DNA of 64,000 nucleotides from Xestospongia muta. Its lineage: Eukaryota; Porifera; Demospongiae; Haplosclerida; Petrosiidae. The first letter of the stretch is position 1. Each line of letters starts with the position of its first letter. Positions 54,346-64,000 of the stretch are shown here, one piece after another. The stretch spans positions 2,110,644 through 2,174,643 of the forward strand of contig OY848931.1 of the NCBI GenBank assembly GCA_963693285.1, read 5' to 3'. The notes beneath the pieces are model-generated. The model did no database searches. It had not been told where the DNA came from and was given only the letters and a program-made list of their open reading frames with translations. The position numbers and the translations under genes were made by a program.

Positions 54346-55227
54346 ACGTATAAACATTTTCAATTTCTAATGGATGGATAAAAACAGATAGATAGATGAG
54401 TCGATGGATGGATGAATGAGACAGACATATGGTCTTATCTTTTTACATTTCAGGAGATAAGGATGAGCTATAGGTTTTTTCTGTATAGTGAAAAATAGAT
54501 TGATGATTACAGAATGGACTACAGAAATGATAGAATGGATGGACAATAGAATTATGGATCGGTTTATACAGTTAAATGGACACCTGCTACCCTTTTACCC
54601 CACAAATCTTAGTCTAGACCATTTCTTACTGAGAGCATTAGACAACACTCATAATCGAAACACTACCCCACTCTAACTGGATTGCTGGAGCACACGACAG
54701 TCCCTCATATAAAATAGCATTCATATTTCATCAGCATCTTTTTAATGATGGTGAGTGGAGTCATCTTGAGTGCCAGACCCATCTTCACATTAGAGACAAT
54801 TGTTCTTTCCTTTTATGTCACAACAGAGATGACCACAAGACAGTGACTTATCACAGACAGACTTAACTCTTTCTAGTACCTCTACCTCTACCTGTAATAG
54901 AGGTAGTCAGTGTTGTCGTGGATACTGTTTCTATGATAATTATCAATCAATTAATGTCAATTAGTTGATATAACAAAGTGGGCTCTTTAGGATGTACACG
55001 TATGTTGCTCTAGTGAATATCTGTGAACATTTATATTGTATTTTCATACTCCCTGCAGTTCATTTGAATTCAACCATTCCACTCAAGTTACAAGTCAGCT
55101 AATGATATAGTCCAATAGAATTTGACATGACGATACCCTTTATGAAGAACAACTTTCTGTATAGTAAAAAATAGATTCTTGATTATGGAATGGACTAGCA
55201 GAGATGATAGAATGGACCATTGATCTG
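54346..55227. repeat. GGAT tract and family D copy
   Basis: GGAT-type tetranucleotides lie at 54,368-54,420. 54,870-55,150 is a family D copy. 54,480-54,740 includes sequence shared with 59,565-59,780 (for example the AAAAATAGATTG run and a stretch CACATGACAGTCCCTC/CACACGACAGTCCCTC). No intact ORF. Confidence 0.65.
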
Positions 55228-56045
55228 TATGGATCTGTTTCTTTCACTGACCAGAGTACAGAAGGTTGAGATCTTCAAAGAGGAGTACACCAGTGCACAT
55301 ATATACCAAATTAACAAACGCTTCCTCCAACAGAGACAAACACTAAAGAGAGAAAGACAATAGTGACATATGTATTATGATATCATGATTCTCATTTGAC
55401 ATATCTATTATGATCTCATGATTCCCATATGATAATCACCTGTTTGCTACATTTAGTTCAAGAATCAGGATACACCTGGTATGAGAACCAGTCCAGCAGG
55501 AGTGTCTAATTCAAAGTGTTGAAATCAAAATATAGATTGTCCAAATTAATATCAATCATTGATGATACAACAGTCTCTGTAGTGGATAGAGCTTTGCTAT
55601 TACAAGCGTTTTACACAGAATCAACAAACTGACCAGTTTGTCTTCTTGTGTAAAACCACATTTAGGATCAACTTTCAGACTCATTTATTGAACCCGATCT
55701 GGGAAGTCGACTCTAAAATGTAAGAATGAAGTTTATTTGTAAGGATGATCAGTTTCAACTGAAGCATAATAAGTTAGTTTAACATCTAAATAGCCATTTG
55801 TTACCCCAAAAAGACTTTTAAGTTCCTGTATAGTTGAAGATACAACAGTACATGTATGTTGTACCATATCCAATGCTGCTACAGATGACTAAATAAAGCA
55901 AGGACAAGGTATATTAATAATGGATGAATGGATGGATTGAAATGTGGATTGAAGGATGAATGGATGAGAGGACATATCACAGATGGACAAATGGGCAAAC
56001 AGATACAATACCTTGGGTTGTAGTGAAGCAATAGGTCCTAATGAG
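55228..56045. repeat. Long duplication, copy 1 (pairs with 60,080-60,915)
   Basis: More than 800 bp covering the ends of families A, B and C matches 60,080-60,915 with only scattered substitutions and small indels (shared unusual string GGATAGAGCTTTGCTATTAC, absent from other family B copies). This is the most similar long pair I saw in the cluster. Confidence 0.9.
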
Positions 56046-57108
56046 TTAAAGCGGCTAGATTCCAGTTCCCAGACCAGGTTCAATAAATGAATCTGAATGT
56101 GATACCTAAATTTGGTTTTGTGGCAAGTTCATTGATTCTATGTAAGAAAGCTTGTAATAGCAAAATTTCACCCACTACAGAGACTGTTGTATTATCTGGT
56201 TTTTTTTTCTTATCACTGAAGTCAGTAGAGACTTGTACTTTGTCTTGTAGATCAAGTAAACCTAATGTCAAAATCATTTATGTTCAAATCATGCATAGAC
56301 AGTCATTGATTTTAATGTATCTTGATCTATGTAATTTTTTTAGATAAAGCAAATGCTCCTTTATAGCTCTTTGGAAGAGTAGCTGAGAGCACACATTGTG
56401 ACAAGTACTGACGTACAGTTTATTAACTTTCATAGATCATTATTGAATAGGTTGTAATGTGGACTACATTATCTAGTGGTACTTAATAAAATATCCTATG
56501 TATTGTTAGCCAATCTTAGGCCACCTACTTTAAATTTATATTTCTGTTTTGACACAATGAATTCACTAATGCATGAGTAGAAGGGAAATGTGAGACAGTG
56601 GCATCAGTACATTAAACTTTTAAGTGAGTTTCCTTGTTAATTTTCTGTCCATACATTATTGACTAGCAAGTCTGTTTGTCTGTTCATTGTTCTAGGAATC
56701 ATGTTTTCTTATTTCAATTACTCTGTCTCAATTATTAAGTCTATCAACAATGCGACCTAGCTTGACCAAGGATAAAAGCCTGTCTATTGTCTCAGACTGT
56801 TGCTGACACCTAAGAAATAAAATAAATCATTGTACATAATCAACTACTTTGTATGAAAATGTGACTGAAACATTGTTGTGTGTGAGTATCAGATACCATA
56901 ATCAAGTACCATCATCATTTTCAACCTGAAAGAGTGAAAGAGAGAGAGAGAGAGTCATTTTATTCAATATAAATTATGTATCTTTACAGATTTACCAATT
57001 TAATAGCTTCAATTTTATTCGTCTTAGCCAAGAAGAGATCCCTTTACATTAAGTTTGGAACAAATAATGTGACCACATTCAACGATGCTATATGTACTAG
57101 GACCATTT
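56046..57108. repeat. Inverted family B piece, family F copy 2, family H copy 2
   Basis: 56,085-56,275 is a family B segment in opposite orientation to its left neighbour, meeting it near 56,080. 56,285-56,895 matches family F. 56,903-57,108 matches family H and ends at a short GA tract. The boundary at 56,045-56,090 is therefore an inversion joint. Confidence 0.75.
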
Positions 57109-58310
57109 AGAGAGAGAGAGACAGAGAGACAGAGAGAGAGTGAATGAAGTGATAACATTACTTCTTGAACAACAGCTTGAATGAAATCAAATGGAACATT
57201 GAGATCTTCAAAAAGGAGTGCACCAGTGCACATAGGACCAAAAAGCAGACATTAAAGAGAGAAATGAAACAGTGACATATGTATTATGATAAGATGATTC
57301 TCATATGACTATCACATGTTTGTTACCTCTTGATCATTCTTAACAAATAAGTTGACATTTTTATGATATAATGATTGGACTTGTCCCTTTTCTCATATTC
57401 TATTGCAGTATTAACTATAACATGTACTTCATTTCCTAAATTGAAAATGAATATTATATAGATTAATGGATAAATAGTTGAATGACTAGATGGATGGCTG
57501 AATGAACAGATAGATAGACAAATAGATGGGTGGTTATATGAATGGATGTATGATGATTGAATGAATAAATAAACAGAGAAGTAAAGAAATGGATCCTTTT
57601 AGTGCTACATTTAGTTCAGGAATCAGGATATACCTGGTACGATTACTAGTCCAACAGGAATTTCTAATCAAAAGTGTTGAAATCAGAATATAGGTTGTCC
57701 AAATTAATATCAATCAATGATACAATAGTCTCTGTAGTGGGTGGAGCTTTGCTTTCACAAGCTTTCTTACACAGAGTCAACGAACTGGCCAGTTTGTCTT
57801 ATTGTACAAAACCACATTTAGGATCAAATTTCAGACTCATTTATTGAACCTGGTCTGGGGACTGGACTCTGAAATGTAAGACTGAGGTTTGTTTGTAAGG
57901 ATGATCAGATTCAATTGAACATAATGAGTTAGTTTAACATCTAAATAGCCATTTGTTTCCTCAAGGTGATTTTTAAGTTCTTGTACAATTGAAGATACAA
58001 CATGAAGTGTATGTCATACCATATCCAATACTTGCATTGATGACTAAATAAAACAAGGAAGAAGTATATTGGTAATGGGTGAATTGATGGACAAGTCACA
58101 GATGGATGAATGGATGGATTAAAATGTGCATTGAAGGATAAATGGATGAGAGGATATATCACAGATGGATAGATGGACAAACAGATACAATACCTTGAGT
58201 TATAGTGAAACAATAGGTCCTAAATGAGCTATAGTGGTGAGTAGTAACTTAGAGACTAAGAATGATGATGAGAAAATTTTAACAGCCTCTACTGTTGGTC
58301 CATCACTAAG
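57109..58310. repeat. Families A, B and C, additional copies
   Basis: Partial family A at 57,130-57,340 (minus reading CTGALLFEDLNVPFDFIQAV), GGAT tract 57,470-57,560, family B 57,615-57,995, family C 58,010-58,310 with an internal GGAT tract at 58,080-58,170. The A-B-C order matches 42.7-44.0 kb and 59.9-61.0 kb, so A-B-C is one ancestral block. Confidence 0.8.
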
Positions 58311-59149
58311 TACACAATTCAAAAATCCAACTGCAAGATCTAAAAACATGGAAATCACGTTGACACTCAGCTGGACAATGTTTTAACGAGTTCTGGAAGG
58401 ACTATAATATGACATGCAATTATACAGTATACATGTACATGTTATGTGTTATCACCTGACCTTCAATAAAGAAACTTTGTGTCTGGTCTAATTTTTGGAT
58501 CAGACTAAAGAACACTGTATAAACAAAGAGTGAAAAAAACACCCCTTACAATAAATATTCATTTCTCTATTAAGATTAGTTGGTCATTAATTTTGATTTT
58601 AAAAATACCAATTTTTTGCAACTGTAGATCTGGTTTAGTTGTCATTTTTTTCATTACTCTTACAACTAATTTTACATCTTCACTTTCGGTACCTAAATAA
58701 TTCAAGATCAAGACACTCATAACCATCATATAACCATCCACTATACTCACCTTGATAGAGCTCTACTAAAAACATTTTCTAGCATGTTCCACCTGTGGTA
58801 GTTGAGTACCAAACATTCTATTAGTGGCTTAAGGAATTTTAACCAGTTCTGATACTGTAGGTGTGTCAGACAGTCTAGGATGATCTACTCATAGATTAGT
58901 TGTAGGATTGTCAGACATAGTGACAGTAAGTCAGAAAGTAAGGAAATCATTGTGACATGGGTTACAAAAGTGGATGGAGGCAAAACAGAAGTAAATGGAT
59001 GCAGAACAACAGTAACAACATTTGTACTCCAAGAAATCTGTCACGTGTTTTGAACATATGTATATAACATTAAAAAGAAGACTCAGTTCTATTCTTACAG
59101 TAATGAGAATGAGCCTATACAATACATAAGAATATATTACCTGACCTCC
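58311..59149. other. Downstream part of the duplicated block, unidentified
   Basis: A minus-strand frame at 58,559-58,750 (contains MSVLILNYLGTESEDVKLVV) looks protein-like and ends beside an acceptor-like tract, but no family was recognised. 58,380-58,480 has relatives at 61,040-61,170. The rest is AT-rich without features. Confidence 0.35.
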
Positions 59150-59624
59150 AATGTTAGAACAAGCTCAGCAAACTACTTTAGTAGGATCAAATTCATCACT
59201 AGCATCGCCACAATGTGCTTCACCATCATAACATGTCTAATGAATGGATAAAAACATGTAGATAAATGAGTGGATGGAGGAATGAATGAATAAATAGATT
59301 GTTGATAAAATACTAGACAAACAGATATATAGATGGACAATAGTCTTACCTTCTTAAATTTGTGACATACATAATGAGCATATTTCCACTTGGCATACTA
59401 AAGTGGTTTCTGATAGAACTAGATGGTCGAGAAGTGATAGCCTCACATTTCGATTGGTTATCATACTCCAAATGTAACCAACAACTCATCTTCACATCAT
59501 CATAGATCTCAAACAGAGGCATGGACACATCTGAGAGATAAGGATGAGCTAGAGGTTTGTCATGTATAGTAAAAAATAGATTGTTGATTATGGAATGGAC
59601 TAGCAGAGATGATAAATGAATCAT
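59150..59624 (-). pseudogene. Exon-like pair, best-preserved copy of the 51.7-52.1 kb fragment
   Basis: The minus strand is open from about 59,624 to 59,346 (HPYLSDVSMPLFEIYDDVK, then MSCWLHLEYDNQSKC). A GGAT tract (59,220-59,330) follows, then TCYDGEAHCGDASDEFDP and a Cys pair to about 59,150. The Cys/His content hints at metal binding, but this is too short to assign. It may be real exons of an unrecognised gene; flanking exons were not identified. Confidence 0.4.
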
Positions 59625-59806
59625 TATATACAGTTATAATGGACAGCTGCTAACCTCTTCTCTCACAAATGGAACATAACATAACACACATCTTGACATA
59701 ACATAACACGCATTATGACAATACTGATAATGCAAACTTGACCATACTCTAACTGGATAGCTAGAGCACATGACAGTCCCTCTGTATAACATTTCACACA
59801 CATATT

Positions 59807-59810
<4 letters not shown>

Positions 59811-59883
<73 letters not shown>
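59811..59883 (+). repeat. (GA)n microsatellite
   Basis: 73 bp of GA immediately left of a family A copy, in the same relative position as at 41,821. Confidence 0.95.
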
Positions 59884-59886
<3 letters not shown>

Positions 59887-60079
59887 ATTCTAAAGAATAA
59901 CCTGATATCATTAAACCTTGAGCAGCAGCTTGAACAATTCTCATATCAGCTTTTTTAGTATCATCAGGATAATAGCTAACAGGTAATTTCTCTATTGAAA
60001 AAAGGAGAAATCGATCAAAGTACACTAGTCAATGGCAGCACATGATACATGTACACGCAGATAATAATAACCGGCATCT
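59884..60079. repeat. Family A, best-preserved copy
   Basis: The minus strand is open from 60,025 into the GA tract (KLPVSYYPDDTKKADMRIVQ, then AAAQG before a GT donor-like site). It is one of seven direct copies plus one inverted copy at 62,275-62,375. Confidence 0.8.
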
Positions 60080-60915
60080 TGTATGGATCTGTTTCTTTCA
60101 CTGACCAGAGTACAGAAGGTTGAGATCTTCAAAGAGGAGTACACCAGTGCACATATAAACCAAATTAACTAACTCTTTCTCCAACAGAGACAAACACTAA
60201 AGAGAGAAAGACAATAGTGACATATGTATTATGATATCATGAATCTCATTCGACATATCTATCATGATCTCATGATTCCCATATGATAATCACCTGTTTG
60301 CTACATTTAGTTCAGGAATCAGGATACACCTGGTATGAGAACCAGTCCAGCAGGAGTGTCTAATTCAAAGTGTTGAAATCAGAATATAGATTGTCCAAAT
60401 TAATATCAATCATTGATGATACAACAGTCTCTGTAGTGGATAGAGCTTTGCTATTACAAGCGTTTTACACAGAATCAACAAACTGGGCAGTTTGTCTTCT
60501 TGTGTAAAACCACATTTAGGATCAACTTTCAGACTCATTTATTGAACCCGATCTGGGAAGTCGACTCTAAAATGTAAGAATGAAGTTTATTTGTAAGGAT
60601 GATCAGTTTCAACTGAAGCATAATAAGTTAGTTTAACATCTAAATAGCCATTTGTTACCCCAAAAAGACTTTTAAGTTCCTGTACAGTTGAAGATACAAC
60701 AGTAAGTGAATGTTGTACCATATCAAATGCTGCTACTGATGACTAAATAAAGCAATGACAAGGTATATTAATAATGGATGAATGGACGGAAAGGTCACAG
60801 GTGGATGAATGGATGGATTGAAGGATGAATGGATGAGAGGACATGTCACAGATGGACAGATGGGCAAACAGATACAATACCTTGGGTTGTAGTGAAGCAA
60901 TAGGTCCTAATGAGC
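60080..60915. repeat. Long duplication, copy 2 (pairs with 55,228-56,045)
   Basis: See the paired entry. This copy has an intact junction into family C and continues past the point (56,045) where copy 1 is interrupted, so copy 1 was truncated after duplication. Confidence 0.9.
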
Positions 60916-62274
60916 TATAGTGGTTAGTAGTAAATTAGAGACTAAGAATGATGATGAGAAAATTTTAACAGCCTCTACGGTTGGTCCATCACCGAGTACA
61001 TGTTCCAAATCCAGCTGTAAGATCTAATAACATGGACATCATGTTGATAATGAGCTTGACAATGTTTTGACAAGTTTCGGAAGGACTATGATATGAAATG
61101 TAATAATACAGTATACATGTACGTGATATGTCATTGTCACCTCACTTTGAATAAAGGAACTTTGCATCTGGTCCAGTTTCTGGATCAGGCTTAAGAACTC
61201 AGGTTGAATGAAGAGTGAAAAATACACACACCTTCGTCCAAATATATTAATTTCTCTATTAAGATGAGTTGGTTGTTGGTATCAAGAAATCAAGAGGACA
61301 CTCAAAGTAAAATTGGATATGTTAATCCACCAGCAGTCACTGGTAGTGTAATTAATACATCTGTTGTTTCGCCACCAATTATCAATTCATACAATGTATA
61401 GATTAGAAATTCATGTTCATTGAAGGTTAAACCATTCTTTTTCAGTGTGGACTTGCTCCATTATAACTTCACCTGTACATTCTCTTTTAGTCAAAGTACA
61501 AGTTTATGAAATGTACATGTAGACATAGTGTTGTATGTACATAAGATAGATTACAAACCAAAAGATTACAGCTATTGGTATGTAATCTATCTTATAGAAA
61601 TTGTGTGGTATTAACATAATATGTAAGAGTTGTAAGGAACTAGTACAACACTGTACTATTTCTAAAGCCTTTGTTTAGAATGCATTCTATTTCAATATTA
61701 TAGAGACACCCTTGTAGCACTCCTATGACTATTAATATAGACAGTTAAAAGAGGCAATGAACACGCCATTGTGTCATAACATAACAACGGATAAAATCTA
61801 TTAACACTTAGGGACTGAAAATATTGATTTATAATCATTATACAACAAGACATATACATTTATCCTTTTACATAGATGCCATGAGTGTTCCGAAGATACA
61901 AGAAGTACATCCACAAAAGTTTCATCATTACTGATTACCATTTTATATCAATACTATGTCCCAGAGATTACGGACAGTCCAAACAACAAAAAGCAGTTAA
62001 ACTTGACAAACGAGCTACTGTATATTCTGATTACATTCATAGTCTCATCAAACAAATGTTTTGCCTTGCAGTGTAGTGACTACAGAGGCATCATGTTATA
62101 GTATATATAAACCATGTATGTATCAATTAAAGGATTGAATGTTCACCTTGATGCTTATGTTATATGACTAGGTTCATCATGGAGAAGAATTACACAAAGG
62201 ACATCATTGTATGTGAGAAAGAATGTCTACACAATTTATTACTAACATTTAACTTGTAGATATATTATAGTTAA
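60916..62274. other. Family C end, then unassigned AT-rich sequence
   Basis: 60,916-61,260 continues family C (minus reading GDGPTVEAVKIFSSSFLVSN). 61,540-61,600 contains a short inverted repeat (ATCTTATAGAAATTG facing ATAAGATAGATTAC). Nothing was recognised in 61,600-62,270. Confidence 0.4.
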
Positions 62275-62369
62275 TATTGAAAAATGAGGCCAGTTATTAT
62301 CGTCTGCATGTACATGTACCATGTGTTGCTGCCCAAGAAGCAATGATATCACTCAATTCTTTAGAGTAT

Positions 62370-62413
<44 letters not shown>

Positions 62414-62600
62414 GCACACTCTGTTCTCTTCTCTTCTCTTCTTTGTCTATCTATTTATGACATTACCCATTCATTCATTCATCTGTCCATTTGTTTATCT
62501 ATCGTTCATCCATGTATCTACCCATTCATTGATCCATTCACACATCTAGCTATCCATTCACCTATTCATCTATTCGTTCATCCATTAGGTGGTTCCAACT
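62275..62600. repeat. Inverted family A piece, TC/CA microsatellite, ATCC tract
   Basis: 62,275-62,371 is family A in reverse orientation (TATTATCGTCTGCATGTACA). The TC-then-CA run 62,372-62,420 takes the place of the GA tract seen in direct copies. ATCC-type tetranucleotides extend to 62,590. Confidence 0.85.
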
Positions 62601-63460
62601 AGATCGTTCTGTTGATCCTAATGCACCAGATCTTGAACTAACCAGTTGTCAATAAACAGATTGAGTTTGTTGTATAAAGGCATAAATGTAAGATAACATC
62701 TTTGTTAAACGTAATACAGCTTGTCCAATAGCTGATGTAGCATAATCCTTCAATTGACCTTTACGTACAGACTATATAAAGAGATAGGACATACTATAAT
62801 ATAATATAATGTAATAATAATTCATAGATCATTAGACACTACTTATTAAAATTCATATTAAATACTATACAATTACAAAAACAATGGTATAGATCACCAT
62901 GAATAAGAGAACAGATGCCACACAGTCTCTTCAAAATACCAATAGTCTTTAAAGGACCACATGCTATGTGGCCTTCATTACTGACCAGTACAAAAAATGT
63001 ACACGTACATATACATACATGCTAATGTTTATAGATTCACCTGCTATAGCCTTGAGTCTGGCCTCCTTTACTTATTAACTTGTACAGACAGCACTTTATC
63101 AATAACAGTCTAGGAGGCCAAGTTGATTATGAGTAGCAGCTGAATTAACTGTCTCATCTATAGCACTATAAACCAGAGGTAGTAGGACTGTCACATTAGT
63201 CATTGTAGCAAAGTCTCTTGGTTTAGTATACGAAAGAATACATTGTAATAGAAAACACACCTAATGGAAATTGTGAGAAGAATATAGAATTACATGTGTA
63301 TAATGGTGCATGTATGTGATACAATGGCTCCATCAACCTCTTGCATGCCAGAAACAACTTCACTGAGGTTAGTGAATACCAGAAATTAAGAAGGAATTAG
63401 TGATCTTGAGGTTAGAAGTCAAGACACCAATATTTGAGAGCCATCTGTTGAGCTAGAGAG
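62601..63460. repeat. Family E copy with flanking decayed exons
   Basis: 62,750-63,030 is a direct family E copy (marker ACTATATAAAGAGATAGGAC). 63,050-63,290 shares the decayed exon also seen at 46.8 kb and, inverted, at 50.2 kb. No intact ORF. Confidence 0.75.
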
Positions 63461-64000
63461 TAAAAGCACATTCTAAAGAATTAAGTGATATCATTACCCC
63501 TTGAGCAGGAGCTTGAACAATTCTCATTTCAGCTTTTTTAGTATCATTAGGATAATAACTAAGAGGTAATTTCTTTATTAAAAAAGAAGACGTCAATCAA
63601 AGTACACTAGTAAATGGTAGCAGATGATACATGCACATGCAGACAATAATAACTGGCATCGTGTATGGATCTGTTTATTTTACTGACCAGGATATAGAAG
63701 GTTGATCTTGATAAGAGGAGTGGACCAGTGCACATAGCAACCAAAGTAACTAACTCATTCTCCAACAGAGACAAACACTAACCTGGTTACAACAAATAAA
63801 CAATCTTTAGACATATTGAATTCTTAAGATGAGTTAATAGTCCAGTTTTATTGTTTGATTTTACATTTGTCTCATTATGATTTTCTTAACTATAGCTACT
63901 GTGTCCATCATCTGGAGTCATCATCGTCTGGAGTCATCATCATCTGGAGTCATTACAGGTAGTACAACATCTTCATCACCATCAGGTAATTTAGCACGTA
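63461..64000. repeat. Family A copy at the right edge of the window
   Basis: 63,470-63,920 is family A, paired with 53,975-54,345. It ends in a short ATCATCTGGAGTC triplicate (63,905-63,955). The cluster probably continues beyond the window. Confidence 0.8.

Overview
This window is eukaryotic. It is AT-rich, has spliced genes with GT..AG introns, many of them only 41-63 bp, and carries long GA/TC microsatellites and MITE-like inverted repeats. A CLASP microtubule plus-end gene places it in an animal or close relative. Compact introns in AT-rich DNA suggest a sponge (demosponge, Amphimedon-like); that assignment is inference.

Layout. (1) 1-4,976, plus strand: the last eleven exons of a CLASP gene (662 codons, frame intact), with the 5' half outside the window. 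(2) 5,718-34,989, minus strand: one giant gene. I reconstruct five exons whose splice phases all agree, giving a predicted 8,562-residue protein. It has a hydrophobic N-terminus, about 20 near-identical 280-residue repeats encoded by an exact 840-bp tandem array, two diverged repeats, a unique region, fibronectin-III-like modules, and 14 tandem UBR-box-like zinc modules at the C-terminus. This is the most unusual object in the window. Its introns hold MITE-like elements and a second copy of its own 5' flank. (3) 36,340-36,945, minus: a small single-exon gene with the His...NCQ arrangement of LRAT/NlpC-P60-type permuted papain folds and a hydrophobic tail. (4) 37,457-41,400, plus: broken and rearranged pieces of a second CLASP copy (TOG1, linker, TOG2, TOG3 and 3'UTR fragments). 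(5) 41,700-64,000: a degenerate segmental-duplication cluster. The same short exon-like and intron-like pieces recur 2-8 times in both orientations, mixed with degenerate ATCC/GGAT tetranucleotide tracts, GA microsatellites, a GC-richer 60-bp minisatellite and a 200-N assembly gap. No intact gene was recognised there.

CLASP and the giant gene are convergent, with 741 bp between stop codons. The giant gene and the LRAT-like gene lie in the same orientation. No operon-like organisation exists. What the giant protein does is unknown. Its sequence combines secretory-type features (hydrophobic N-terminus, roughly 120 N-glycosylation sequons) with a module family (UBR box) known from cytosolic N-degron recognition, and this contradiction is the main question the window raises.
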